From: Linanthus parryae
Taxonomy: Eukaryota; Streptophyta; Magnoliopsida; Ericales; Polemoniaceae
Length of the DNA: 64,000 nt
Direction: 5' to 3'
NCBI GenBank assembly: GCA_023055425.1
Contig: JALGPY010000033.1
Span: 2,412,908 to 2,476,907, forward strand
The notes beneath the pieces were generated by a model, which was not told where the DNA came from, ran no database searches, and was given only the letters and a program-made list of their open reading frames with translations. Shown here piece by piece: positions 1 to 11,059 of this stretch (the stretch's first letter is position 1; each line of letters opens with the position of its first letter). The position numbers and the translations under genes are program-made.

Positions 1-1015
1 CCGTGACTGGGTAGCCATAAAGGCGTGTACCGGATACAATAAGAAGCAAGCTTAGAGATCGTAGTAGACGTAGATAGAAATTTTCCCTCCCACATAACAG
101 GAGCAAATATCCTAGGCCACTCGAGGGATAGTGCTTATAGAATGTCTGGCCAGACTCAAATAAATCAATATAGGATATTGATGTTATTTGCACGAATAAG
201 GCAACTCCCAAGATCGAGGAACTATGGATTGGATATACGAGCATGACTTGTATGTCTCGTGTCCAATCCGGGTATTGAGTCAAAGGGATAAGACAATACT
301 TGCACAAAGGTTTGTCATGATGACTATTCTATTTGTTGGCTAGAATGGATGTCTTGCTGGATGTCGCTCCATATTAGTAAATAGTTACTACCAACTAAAT
401 AGAACCTATGAGGTCACACGTCATATAGAGGTGAACTATACTTGGTATATAATTAATTAATATGATTAATTAATTGTAAGGATCAAATCGCAACAACTTG
501 CTAACTTAGTAGGATTAATATGCAAGTTGGACTAATCCGAACTTGAGTAGGATAAGGATGGGCCTTTATGTAGTTAACAAGGAGTTGTTGGACTATATAA
601 AGGATTCTCCTAGCTTCCTTCCCTACAACTTATGCTCATAATACACTTTGAGTAGGAGAGAGGGAGGAGAGAGCTAGACAATAAGGAGGCCGAAGCCCCC
701 TTTGCCGTCCGTCCACCCCGTCGGCCACAGGAGAGGCCGCCCCTCTCTTTTTGTGCTCCGTTACGTGATTTCTTCATCCTCTTCCACTCCTCCTAGCTAG
801 CACAAGGCGTTTGGAAGATCTATATCTCACCTCTATATGTGGATCAATCGTAGTGACGTGATAATTTTCTCGTTAGAAGTCATCAAGGAGACCTCAAAGG
901 TACATAACACTATTCTCTTACCATCGTCATGAATTCTCTTCCTGTGATCCTTGGAGGGTCTTGATCGGATAATTATATTGTTCTCCGGCTGCGTATCCAT
1001 GATCAAAACCCTTCA
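1..1015 (+). repeat. Copia-1 5' LTR (3' part)
   Basis: Aligns with 6772-7784 over its whole length with scattered substitutions (roughly nine in ten bases alike by eye). Ends in ...CCCTTCA directly before a tRNA-iMet type primer site. Contains a TATA box (CTATATAA, 593-600), so transcription should start near 625 and give a repeat/U5 of nearly 400 nt. A C-rich patch at 690-745 and long R-U5 are shared with the 3' LTR and the solo LTR at 25923-27348. Confidence 0.93.
593..602 (+). promoter_or_regulatory. TATA box of Copia-1 LTR promoter
   Basis: CTATATAAAG about 420 bp before the LTR end. The same box is at 7361-7370 in the 3' LTR and, in reverse complement, near 26350-26358 in the solo LTR, so it is conserved in all three family copies. 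It is the only strong TATA element seen in this LTR. Confidence 0.7.
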
Positions 1016-1016
1016 G

Positions 1017-1029
1017 TGGTATCAGAGCC
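1017..1029 (+). other. Primer binding site (initiator tRNA-Met type)
   Basis: TGGTATCAGAGCC starts one base after the LTR end. This is the usual plant Copia primer site, complementary to the 3' end of initiator tRNA-Met. It fixes the LTR/internal boundary. Confidence 0.92.
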
Positions 1030-2572
1030 AAAGGAAGTAGAGCATAACGTGGTTTATGTGTTACGTTTTTGTTGTTTATCACCTTTAATTGTTGATTATT
1101 GCGTTAAAAAAACAAATTAACCGTATTAGATGCATGTTGAATATGATTCAACCAAAAAAGATCTATATCTTGCATTGGATGTATGAATTAGTGAGTTTGA
1201 GAAATTCCAGGATCTTAGATCTACGGTTCATTGGCATCCTATTGGAAAAAGGAGTTTTTTCAAATAAGGAAACAACGTAACTTGGGCAAAAAGGCAAGGA
1301 TTTGTTTTGGAAACAACTCCTTAGAAGGTTTCCCCCCTAGGGGACCGCCCCTCCTTCCTTGCCGCCTAAGCAAGGTTCGGCCAAGGGGTGGGGCAGACCT
1401 AGCGCACGGCCTAGCCGTGTGGGCTACGGGCCGGCCGGCCCAAGGACTTAGGCGGTCCCTTAGGGGTTCGTCCAAGTGTTTGGATGGGCCCCTTGGACCC
1501 TTTTGACCCTAGTTAATCCTAAAATATACCTAAGTTGACTAAGCGCGTTAAAAATTGGTTTTAACTGTTTATGTGCAATTGTATGGTGATTGGATATGGC
1601 CTTAGATGTGGTTTGTTGTAGATGTTTAATTTTTGTGGTTTATTTACGGACTGCGAGCTAATCAATTTGATGTAATAATTAATTAAGTTTTACGGCCTGC
1701 GAGCCGGTATTTTTCTCTCAAATTGTGAGATTATGTTATTTAGTATTGATGTTAGCTAGTGCTAGATAAAATAGATGATAGCCAAGATTGAAGAAAAATA
1801 AGCCCAAAGAATTAAAGGAGCCACGACATGGAGTATAAAATAGATGATAGCCAAGATGAAATCACGTTATTTCATGTTTTGTGGATGTTTATTTTATTGT
1901 CTTATTATTGTTGTTGGTGTATGGATGATGCATGCAATTTGATAATAAGATAGTGAACAACCCGGATCTTTTATTTGGAGTTGTGCCCAAACTCAAATAA
2001 GTAGATCAGTTGATAAAGATCAACAAAACAATTCAAAATTGGAAGTAAAATCCCTCAAAACAAAATATTACGTTTTGCCTTCTCGTTACTTAAACACTCA
2101 TCACAAGATCGATTAATCGAATTCGTGCGTGCCAAAGCAGGGCGATTTGATTCATCATCAAGTGGTGCGATGGCACACATAGTGTGCAATTATTGGAGTA
2201 AGAGGTTGGACGTAACTAGGTTATTTAGTAAAGATTAAAAACCTAGAGGCAATCAATTGGGATTATATATGGGATAGATAAATAAGAAGTTATTTGCCCA
2301 ATTTAACCAAGAGTTGCATTTGATGTAATTGTAACTGTTCCTACCTAAATAGCTAATTTTGGTTGAGTTTCCAAAGCAAGCTCAAAAGAAGTGAAATAGG
2401 GATCTTGGCACCCACTAGAAAATATAATGATATTTTTCGCAATAATATATTGAGGGTTATTAATCCGTAGAAAAATAGTGGGAGCTATGTTTAATAATCT
2501 GGCCATTATTGAATATAGTTAATTGTTCACAAAATACTCAAACTTGCGTATTTTCCTTTTTGTATAATTTCA
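1030..2572 (+). other. Copia-1 untranslated leader
   Basis: About 1.5 kb between the primer site and the gag ATG, with no convincing reading frame. It is AT-rich except for a GC-rich islet at about 1320-1510 that contains nested GGCC runs. Short ORFs on both strands over the islet are chance frames. A 23-bp direct repeat lies at 1766-1788 and 1835-1857. Confidence 0.7.
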
Positions 2573-3400
2573 ATGGCAAACAACTCATCGAACTCATCTC
2601 ACTCCCTACGCTCTGTCCTTGAGAAGGACAAGGTATCCGGGACAAATTTTCTAGACTGGTACAGAAACTTGAGAATCGTTCTCAAGCAAGAAAAGAACTG
2701 TAGGCTCTAGAGGAGAAAGTTCCTGATGCTCCGGAAACAACACTCCTGCAGCCCTAAAGGCATATCAGAAGCGTGTTGATGACACTAATGATGCCGCCTG
2801 CCTAATGATTTTCACCATGACCTCTGAGCTTCAAAAGCAACATGAGAACATGAATGCAGTCGATATGATCGCACACTTTAAGTAGCTCTTCCAAGAGCAT
2901 GCAAGGGTTGAAGGGTATGAAGTTTCCAAGGCATTGTTCAAATGTCATCTGTCAGAAGGAAATCCCGTAGTGCCGCATGTGCTATGCATGATAGGCTATC
3001 TTGAGAGCCTAGGGCGCCTAGGGTTTCTGGTAGGCCTAGAGTTGGCCACCGATCTCATCTTGCAATCGTTGCCTGAAAGTTATGGACAGTTCATCATGAA
3101 CTATAAAATTAATGAGATCGTGAAACCACTGCCAGATTTACTCAACATTTTGAGGACAGCTAAACAAAGCATCAACATGGGTAAGGGCGAATTCATAATG
3201 ATGGTACAGTAAGGAAAGGGCAAAAGGTTTGCCTCATCCTCCAAGGGAAAAGGTAAGTCAATTTCCAAACCCAAGGAACCTGCCCTTAAGCCTGTTGGTG
3301 GCATTGCCAAAGGTGTGACTAATGGTGAGTTTCACTACTGCAGTCAGCCTGGACAGTGGGGGAGGAACTGCACAAAATATCTGGAGGACAAGAGGCTTGG
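2573..3400 (+). pseudogene. Copia-1 gag (UBN2-type capsid) remnant with decayed zinc knuckle
   Basis: ATG at 2573 opens a frame with the Copia gag signature GTNFLDWYRNLRIVLKQEK, stopped by TAG at 2708. Capsid similarity continues in other frames to about 3210 (for example LATDLILQSLPESYGQF, 3040-3095). The zinc knuckle near 3328-3372 reads HYCSQPGQWGRNC: relative to CX2CX4HX4C the first Cys and the His are lost, so only two ligands remain. Gag would package element RNA; this copy cannot make it. Start chosen from the conserved N-terminal block. Confidence 0.85.
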
Positions 3401-3422
3401 AATAGTGATTCCACCACCACCA

Positions 3423-3755
3423 GGTATTTTTGTTATAGATGTCAACGTAAGTGTCTCTTCATCATGGGTATTGGATAGTGGATGTGGATCTCACATTTGT
3501 CGAAATGTGTGGGATCTAAAGAGAAGTAGAAGTTTGACTAAAGGGGAGAAAGACCTGCGCGTTGGGAATGGAGCAAGAGTTGCTACATTATCCGTAGGCA
3601 TGTACGAGCTATCTCTACCTTCTGGATTTGTTTTAGAGTTAAATAATTGTTTTTTTGTGCCTGCTATGTGCAGAAACATTATTTCTATTTCTTGTTTGGA
3701 CAAGGATGGTTTTACTATTTCAATAAAGAACAATTTTTTGTTCCATTTATTTTGA
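3423..3755 (+). pseudogene. Copia-1 aspartic protease remnant
   Basis: The frame contains WVLDSGCGSHIC with the catalytic Asp at 3474 in the D-S-G triad expected of retroviral-type proteases that cut Gag-Pol. The downstream part (VGNGARVATLSVG and a hydrophobic strand) fits a Copia protease. The frame ends by stop at 3753-3755. A GAG-pre-integrase-like stretch follows to about 3960 in broken frames. Confidence 0.82.
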
Positions 3756-3994
3756 TAGTATTCAATATTGTAGTGGGAAATTATTTAATGGATTATATAT
3801 CTTTGCTCTAAGCAATCCTATCTATAACATTAATATCAAGAGGATTAAAATGAATAATTTAAAATCCTGCTTATCTATGGCATTGTCGTTTAGGCCATAA
3901 ACGAGAAACGTGTATCTAGACTCCATAAGGATGGATTTTAGACTCATTTGATTTTGAATCATATGAGACATGTGAGGCTTGTTTATTAGGATAG

Positions 3995-4780
3995 ATGACA
4001 AAGTCCCCTTTCAATAAGAAAGGAGAGAGGACTAGTGAGCAATTGGCGCTAGTACATACTGATGTATGTGGGCCATTTCCCACGCCTGCCAGGGGTGGTT
4101 ATGTCTACTTCATAACATTTACTGATGATTTCAGTAGACATGGATTTGTATTAAGAGGACCAAATCTGAATCCTTTGAAATGTTCAAAGAATTCAAGAAT
4201 GAAGTAGAGAAGCAGCTTGGCAAAAGTATCAAGACTCTACGATCAGATTGTGGAGGAGAATACTTGAGCCAAGAGTTTGACGACTATCTTAGAGAGTGTG
4301 GGATAATATCCCAACTCACTCCACCCGGAACGCCACAATTTAATGGCGTGTCCGAGAGGAGGAATCTAAATCTATTAGATATGGTTCGATCTATGATGTG
4401 TCAAACTGATATTCCATTATCATTTTGGGGCTTTGCTCTATTGAGTGCAGCTTTCAACATTAACCGTGTTCCATCTATGTCAGTCATGAAGACACCACAT
4501 GAGATGTGGAGTGGGAGGCGTCCCACAGTGTCGTTCATGAAGATTTGGGGTTGCGATGTCTATGTAAAACATTTACAATCAGACAAGCTAGGGCCTAAGT
4601 AGGACAAATGCAAATTTGTGGGATACCCTAAGGAAACTAAGGGATATTATTTCTATAATCCAACCGAGAACAAAGTGTTTGTTGCTCGGACCGGCGTTTT
4701 TCTAGAAAGAGAGTTTGTCTCTAAAGAAGCAAGTGGGAGGACTGTAGAACTTGAAGAACTTCAATAACCACAAAGAATTT
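3995..4780 (+). pseudogene. Copia-1 integrase core
   Basis: DDE integrase in two frames. The first holds LVHTDVCGPFPTP (Asp codon 4061) and FTDDFSR. After a frameshift near 4150-4180 the second holds TLRSDCGGEYLS (Asp 4246) and GTPQFNGVSERRN (Glu 4354). All three catalytic residues are therefore present, but not in one frame. The C-terminal domain continues past a stop at about 4600 (KFVGYPKETKGYYFY). It would insert element cDNA into the genome. Confidence 0.88.
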
Positions 4781-4959
4781 ATCCAACTATGGAACATGAA
4801 CAGGAAACACAAGAAGTTGTGGAGCAACCTGTTCAAGTAACACAAGAGCTTCGTAGAACTAGTAGAGTGCGCCAGGAGCCAAAGAGGTATGGACTTCTCG
4901 TGACTGAATCTGGTGACATGATGCTCGTAGATACTGAGCCTACTATAATGAAGAGGCCA

Positions 4960-5890
4960 TGAAAGGGACGGACTCTATGAAGTGGCTTGAGGGCATGAGA
5001 TCCGAGATGGAATCCATGTATACCAAAAAAGTATGGACTTTGGTGGAACCACCCGTAGGGGCGCGACCCATAGGATGCAAGTAGGTCTTCAAGAAGAAGA
5101 TCTACATGGTTGGTAATGTGATTACCTACATGGGACGATTGGTAGCTAAAGGATTTAGACAGATTCATGGTATTGACTATGATGAAATCTTTTCACCAGT
5201 TGCAATGACCAAATCCATCCGAATCTTACTTGCTATTGCAGCATATTACAACTATGAGATTTGGCAGATGGATGTCAAAACAGCATTCCTGTATGGGAAT
5301 CTCCTTGAGGATGTGTACATGACACAACCTGAGGGTTTTGAGGATCCAAAGCAAGCCAACAAAGTTTGTAAGCTGTAACGATCCATTTATGGATTGAATC
5401 AAGCTTCTAGGAGTTGGAAGCGACATTTTGATGAAGTAGTCAAAGAGTTTGGCTTCATCAGAAACGAAGATAAATCTTGTGTCTACAAGAAGGTTGGTGG
5501 GAGCTCTATTTCTTTTCTGGTCTTGTATGTGGATGACATACTACTCATTGGAAACGACATTTCCATGTTGCAATCTGTTAAATATTGGCTAGGAAAGTGT
5601 TTCTCAATAAAATACTTAGGTGAAGGAGCCTATATACTCGGTATAAAGATCTATAGAGATATATCTAAAAGGCAGCTCGGCCTAAGTCAAAGTACATATA
5701 TAGACAAGGTGCTAAAGCGGTTCAGCATGCAAGATTCCAAGAAGGGATTCTTGCCCATTTCGCATGGAGTCACTCTTTCAAAGAGTAATTGTCCTTCCAA
5801 TGAGATTGAGAAGGAACACATGAGTAGGGTTCCCTATGCCTCGGCCATAGGATCCATTATGTACGCCATGTTATGTACTAGACCATATGT
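4960..5890 (+). pseudogene. Copia-1 reverse transcriptase
   Basis: Recognisable blocks: LVAKGFRQIHGIDYDEIFSP, WQMDVKTAFLYGNL, then after TAA at 5376 SIYGLNQASRSWKRHF, and the active-site box LYVDDILLIGND with YVDD at 5526-5537. The 5394 frame runs on through YILGIKIYRD and VPYASAIGSIMYAMLCTRP. It copies element RNA into cDNA. The frame is broken by stops near 5083 and 5376. Confidence 0.9.
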
Positions 5891-6352
5891 GTCATATGCG
5901 TTGAGTATGACAAGCAGACATCAGTCGCAGTTTGTATTTTGCCTGAATGGAGCAGCGGTGAGCTGGAAAAGTTCCAAGCAAGAGACGGTGGTTGATTCTA
6001 CAACATAGGCTGAGTATATTGCTGCAAATGGCGCAGAAAAGGAAGCTGTTTGGATTAAAAAGTTCATTACTGAGCTTGGTGTGGTTCCTAGCATTGCGGA
6101 TCCAATAGAGTTGTATTCTGACAACACTGGAGCAATCGCGCAATCGAAGGAACCCAGGTCACACCAGAAATTCAAGCACATACTCAAGAAGTTCTATCTT
6201 ACTCGAGATATTTTCGAAAGAGGAGACGTTCGGGTATGCAAGATTCCTACAGATGAGAATCTGTCAGATCCTCTTACAAAGCAACTTGTTATGTGCAAGC
6301 ATGAAGGGAATTCTAGGAGCATTGTCATACGTGATGAACCGGATTGGCTCTA
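5891..6352 (+). pseudogene. Copia-1 RNase H with internal deletion
   Basis: The frame passes from SYALSMTSRHQS straight into QFVFCLNGAAVSWKSSKQE. The family normally has roughly 50 residues between these blocks, including the catalytic Asp strand (TDASF-like). A TAG at 6006-6008 follows, then SDNTGAIAQSKEPRSHQKFK and a normal C-terminus to DPLTKQL. The lost Asp means the enzyme would be inactive even without the stop. Confidence 0.85.
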
Positions 6353-6367
6353 GTGCAAGTGGGAGAC
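6353..6367 (+). other. Copia-1 polypurine tract
   Basis: GCAAGTGGGAGA just upstream of the 3' LTR, the usual Copia plus-strand primer sequence. The LTR start should read TGTTGGAATA; here it begins AGTTGGAATA at 6368, so the first base of the terminal TG has mutated. Confidence 0.8.
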
Positions 6368-7784
6368 AGTTGGAATAAGTTTCCCAGAGGCAATCTAGTT
6401 TAGTATGAACAATAAATTGGCTAGAATATTCTTTGTATTATTTATTGGATATTTAATATAATGAAGTCCTTAGATTTACAATTAGGTAGTTTATCTTAAA
6501 TATCCCTAGTCCATTATAATGATTAATGGGACAATCATCTATAGACTAGTATGGGGTAGGATTGATATGGAGATATCATGATCCAACACATGGGTGTGCA
6601 TTAGGGGAAATGGCATACTGGATTGACCCAACTCCGAGAAGGCTGCATACACGTTATGTGAAGTCACAAGTTCTTCTCGCGGTGACAACGGTATTGTCAT
6701 CCTTAGACTTGAAGTCACTAGATCATCTAGTGGTTGATTATTGTGATTTTGGTAGCGCCAAACGCTATACCGTGACTGGGTAGCCATAAAGGCGTGTACC
6801 GGATATAATAAAAAGCAAGATTAGAGACCGTAGTAGATGCAGAAAGAATATTTCCCTCCCACATAACGGGAGAAAATATCCTAGGCCACTCGAGGGATAG
6901 TGCTTATAGAATATCTGGCCAGACTCAAATAAATCAATATAGAATATTGATGTTATTTGCACGAATAAGGCAACTCCCAAGATCGAGGAACTATGGATTG
7001 GATATACGAGTGTGACTTGTATGTCTTGTGTCCAATCCTGGTATTGAGACAGAGGGATGAGACAATACTTGCACAAAGGTTTGTCATGATGACTATTCTA
7101 TTTGTTGGCTAGAATGGATGTCTTGCTAGAGGCCGCTCCATATTAGTAAATAGTTATTACCAGCTAAATAGAACCTATGGGGTCACTTGTCATATAGAGG
7201 TGAACTAGACTTGGGAAATAATTAATTAATATGATTAATTTATTGGAAGGATCAAATTGCAACAACTTGCTAACTTAGTAGGACTAATATGCAAGTTGGA
7301 CTAATCCGAACTTGAGTAGGATTAGATGGGCCTTTATGTAGTAAAAAAGGAGTTGTTGGACTATATAAAGGAAGCTCCTAGCTTTCTTCCATACAACCTA
7401 TGCTCATAATACACTTTGAGTAGGAGAGAAGGAAGGAGAGAGTTAGACACCAAGGAAGCCGAAGCCCCCTTTGCCGTCCGCCCACCCTGTCGGCCACAAG
7501 AGAGGTCACCCCTCTCTTTTGGTGCTCCGTTGCGTGATTTCTTCATCCTCCTCCACTCCTCATATCTAGCACAAGGCGTTTGGAAGATCTAGATCTCACC
7601 TCTAGACGTGGATCAACCGTAGAGACGTGATAATTTTCTCGTTAGAAGTCATCAAGGAGACCTCAAAGGTACATAACACTATTCTCTTACCATCGTCATG
7701 AATTCTCTTCCTGTGATCCTTGGAGGGTCTTGATCGGATAATTAGATTGTTCTTCCGCTGCGTATCCACGATCAAAACCCTTTA
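6368..7784 (+). repeat. Copia-1 3' LTR
   Basis: Complete 3' LTR of about 1417 bp. Starts with a mutated TG (AG) and ends ...AACCCTTTA where the 5' LTR has ...CCCTTCA. TATA box at 7361-7370. Its right end abuts the 3' LTR of the non-autonomous minus-strand element at 7785, showing insertion into that LTR. The other half of the target is left of the window, so the target-site duplication cannot be checked. Confidence 0.9.
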
Positions 7785-8129
7785 ATCTACTTGTATAAGA
7801 CTTGGAACCAAAGCAACGACCAAAACTAATCCGAGACAAACAAGGAAACCGTCTTAAAATTGTTTCCTAGTTATAATCAACTTATTGCCAAAGTAACAAT
7901 TGTTTCCAATGTCTTGTTTGACCAAATAACAATGCCACCTCCAATAAGTACTCGCAAGTCACCAAGATTCCTAACACACTAACCCCAACAAACAATTACC
8001 ACGGTACACAAACACATGTGCATATGACCCTACCAACCATATTAGTGCTTAAAACTTGTTTGGTTCCTTTACTTTGATGCTTGCTCCTCTCAAAGCTATT
8101 GTTTGAATAAAAAATGAAAATACCCAAGA
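7785..8129 (-). repeat. 3' LTR of the non-autonomous element (truncated)
   Basis: Matches 9180-9530 closely (for example CAACGACCAAAACTAATCCG at both sites). The missing left part should lie beyond the left window edge, on the other side of Copia-1. Confidence 0.85.
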
Positions 8130-8969
8130 GACCTCCCACTTATTCAAACCTCATAGCTACCGAACTAATTCTTCTCATCAATCCAATAAAACCAATCCGA
8201 GTTTATTCTCAGTTTGCGGAATTGAACACACTCCCAATACGCCCCCAACAAACGTCTCTTCAATGCACCATGACTAATTCATACCCCAACGTTGCGCCAA
8301 CGGCACTTTGCAAAAAAGTGTATATTAAACAATGTCATGCCAATTTGCGCCGCTATCCGCACCGATGCGCACAAAACCAATAACCGAAGTGCGCCAATCA
8401 AAAATCTAATCGCGCCACCAACCGACGCGTGCCCAATTACACGCAACCAATATGCGTGCCCAATAACACGCGCCCATGCTCCATGCCTGGAGGCCGAACC
8501 GCCCCCACGGGGCCTACAGAGTTTCATCAACCTCGACTATTGTCCCTCATCCTCCCCTTGAAGTGATAGTTACAGAATTCCGATTCTTGGGACACTCCTT
8601 CTTCCAATGACGTTTCTCCCTCAATTCACTAGTTTATACAAGTCGCCACCACCTAGACTTGAATCCTCCTAGCCGCCAAATCCAGATATAGATCCATATC
8701 ACTCGCCAGGTTAAGCACGCCATATCGATTGACATATGCTGGAACCGAGAGCGTGCCAGATGTACTAAAACTAGATCCGCAATTCTGATGCTCCACGACA
8801 AGAGTCTGATAGCTCCCCCAACAAGGAACCCGGTAGCCTCCCAACAAAGGCTTGGTGTGCTTGCACCCCCTGTTTCATAGGCTAATCAGCCGGAATCCAA
8901 TGTTCCCATCAAACCCGACAGATCTTGATCATGAACCCACCATTGCTTCTCTTGAATCTCAACGAACCA
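8130..8969 (-). other. Non-coding interior of the non-autonomous element
   Basis: About 840 bp with no recognisable protein. Two overlapping ORFs of 83-89 codons at 8279-8561 lie on opposite strands over a CG-containing stretch and look like chance frames. Confidence 0.6.
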
Positions 8970-8982
8970 GGCTCTGATACCA
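8970..8982 (-). other. Primer binding site of the non-autonomous element
   Basis: Reverse complement reads TGGTATCAGAGCC, two bases from the LTR at 8985. It is the same initiator tRNA-Met type as Copia-1. Confidence 0.88.
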
Positions 8983-8984
8983 CT

Positions 8985-9530
8985 TGTTAAGATTCCAAAA
9001 CTAGAGAAAGCAAGAGAAAGCAAAAACCAATAACAAGATCAAGAACACAAGAATTACTTGGTTCATTTGTTTTGAGACTAGCTAATCCAAGACCAAACCA
9101 AACCAATTTATTGATGAGAAATTGAAACAAATTACAAGCACACTCCAAGTCATGACCCTAGCATCTACATATATACTAGTACAAGACTTGGATCCAAAGC
9201 AACGACCAAAACTAATCCGAGACAAACAAGGAAACCGTCCTAAAATTGTTTCCTAGCTAGAAACAACTTATTGCTAAAGTAACAATGGTTTCCAAAGTAA
9301 CCTTTTGTTCCTTGTTTGACCAAATAACAATGCCGCCCCCAGTAACTACTAACAAGTCACCAAACAACATCCTAACACACTAACCCCAACAAACAATTAC
9401 CACAGTACACAAACACATGTTCATGTGACCCTACCAACCATATTAGTTCTTCAAACTTGTTTGGTTCCTTTACTTTGATGCTTGCTCCTCTCAAATCTAT
9501 TGTTTGAATCAAAATTGAAAATATCCAACA
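8985..9530 (-). repeat. 5' LTR of the non-autonomous element (complete)
   Basis: Ends TGTT...AACA form a short inverted repeat. Flanked on the right by Athila-like LTR sequence starting ATAGG at 9531, the candidate target duplication, whose partner is outside the window. Confidence 0.85.
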
Positions 9531-10885
9531 ATAGGAACTTCACAAAAAATCGGAGAAACTAGAAAATGTAGGAAAAGCGGAGCGGAATTTTGGCTAAGGC
9601 ATGGACGAAGTGAAACTCTATTATTAATTATACACACACTTCTTGCGAAAATAGAGGGAAGTGAGTTGGGGAAAGAAGAGTGGTCGTAATATTTCAAAGA
9701 TATTAAATCACAACCTAGTGCGCACTAATATACAAGGCTTCCATGGAATATCATCGAAAGTAGGAGGCAAGAGAATCTATGTAGGAAAAAAGAAGAATGG
9801 AAAGCATATGTATGCCAGCTACACACATATATACGAGGGGATGAGTTACAAGGAAGCTGGGGCAACAAGGAGAAGCCATGTTGGATGACATAAGAAAGAG
9901 CAGCTTCTATATGCAGAGGAAGGCGCGTATATATGCGAATTAACATTTTGAAGCACCATTATACGAAGCCTTGGTACGTATTATATCTATCATAATGGTT
10001 GGTTCGACAAATTTTATGTTCAAAACTTTTGAGGAATTTTTGTAATTATTGACTTATCTTCGAAATTCAAGCTAAGCTGTATGGGATTGACCTAGCAGCC
10101 AAAGAAACTCAATTTTTCATTTATTGGAGTTGGAGACGCAGCCAAAAAGCTTTGAGCATCACATGGGAGCAGGAACATAATGCTTTTGATTTTTCTACTC
10201 TCTTTATCTCTCTATTTGGTATGAACTCACAAAACATCGTTGTTTTGAACCATGTAATGAATAGCTAAAATTCTATCTAATAGGATCTAATTTGGGATCA
10301 AGTGTGTTTTCTGGAATTTTTTTATTAGACTTTCATGCACATTTTTGTACTTAATTGATGCAAGTTGCTTGTTATGTTTGTTTAATGATCCTATATCTAT
10401 CTAGTGGATGAATGACATTCGTTCACTGTATATTAATTAGATTATTTGGTAATTTGAAGTTTTTTGTCAGTAAAGTTAAAACAATAACCTAGCTGTATTA
10501 ATCACTCGATAATTAACGTTGTTGGCTTGGAACTTTCGACAGAGCATAAAATGCAAAACTAATTTTTAACTTGGGGTTGGCTAATTTCACATAAGACGTG
10601 ATTACATGAGACATTGAAATTACAAATTTTCTTGTTTTGCCAGTCACTTACATTATGTTTCAAATATCATACTGAATTGCCATAAATTTCTCCTGTACAC
10701 CAACGAGGAGTCCTAATGCTTCCTTATTATAAAAAAAATAATCTAATAATTATATTATTTCGGTATTTAAATTATTAGTTTAATTTAATTCTTTTACATT
10801 GTCGTTAGAAACAAACAATCAATTTTATAACTTTTGGCTATATATGTTTACTAGTTGAAACTGAGTCTTGAGTACGTTAAGTACT
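9531..10885 (+). repeat. Athila-like LTR (left part missing)
   Basis: Non-coding AT-rich sequence. 9590-9960 is related to 32690-32990 (shared CACTTCTTGCG...ATAGAGGG and GTTACAAGGAA), and 9950-10030 to 35590-35670 (TTTTGAAGCAC, CATAATGG). The 10240-10310 stretch (ATGTAATGAATAGCTAAA) resembles the R/U5 region of Athila LTRs. The right edge is set near 10885, where sequence matching the start of the Athila-2 leader begins; the primer site here is too decayed to call. Confidence 0.6.
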
Positions 10886-11059
10886 TAGGCATATTTTCTG
10901 GGTACTCGAAAAGTTTCAATTGGTTAAAATATATAGCCTCATGGAATTTACTTTATGTGTTTTTCATCCTTACTCACCAGTTTCTTCGTGATGGTTGTGT
11001 TTTCAGGATACTCCATTGTTGCATGACCCGCTTACTAAAATAGCCATTATACAACCCCT

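Larger units (their letters stand above)
1..7784 (+). mobile_element. Copia-1: Ty1/Copia LTR retrotransposon, 5' LTR cut by window edge
   Basis: Order is 5' LTR (1-1015, partial), primer binding site, leader, gag, protease, integrase, reverse transcriptase, RNase H, polypurine tract, 3' LTR (6368-7784). Integrase lies before reverse transcriptase, which defines Ty1/Copia. The two LTRs start to match at window base 1 = base 6772, so about 404 bp of the 5' LTR lie outside. All domains are on one strand and mostly recognisable, but in-frame stops and frameshifts break every one, so it cannot encode its own proteins. It is inserted in the LTR of the minus-strand element that resumes at 7785. I do not assign a named Copia lineage. 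Confidence 0.93.
7785..9530 (-). mobile_element. Short non-autonomous LTR retrotransposon, interrupted by Copia-1
   Basis: Right LTR 8985-9530 (546 bp) begins TGTTAAG and ends CCAACA. Left LTR 7785-8129 matches its right part and is cut by Copia-1. On the minus strand the order is LTR, primer site (8970-8982, GGCTCTGATACCA on plus), an interior of about 0.86 kb, polypurine tract (8130-8145, AATAAGTGGGAGGTC on minus), LTR. I see no gag or pol similarity in the interior, so movement would depend on proteins from another Copia. Size and structure fit a TRIM/LARD-like derivative. Confidence 0.85.

Noticed and set aside
1231..1506. 91-aa and 71-aa ORFs on both strands of the GC-rich islet
   Set aside because: They overlap in antisense over a low-stop GC-rich stretch inside an untranslated leader; no protein similarity seen.
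7361..7546. 61-aa minus-strand ORF
   Set aside because: Lies in the R/U5 part of an LTR; the frame is not kept in the 5' LTR or in the solo LTR.
8279..8561. Two opposite ORFs of 83-89 aa
   Set aside because: Chance frames in the non-coding interior of the non-autonomous element.
8970..8982. tRNA-like sequences at the primer sites (also 1017, 13211, 45666)
   Set aside because: Only the complement of a tRNA 3' end is present; no cloverleaf or full tRNA gene.
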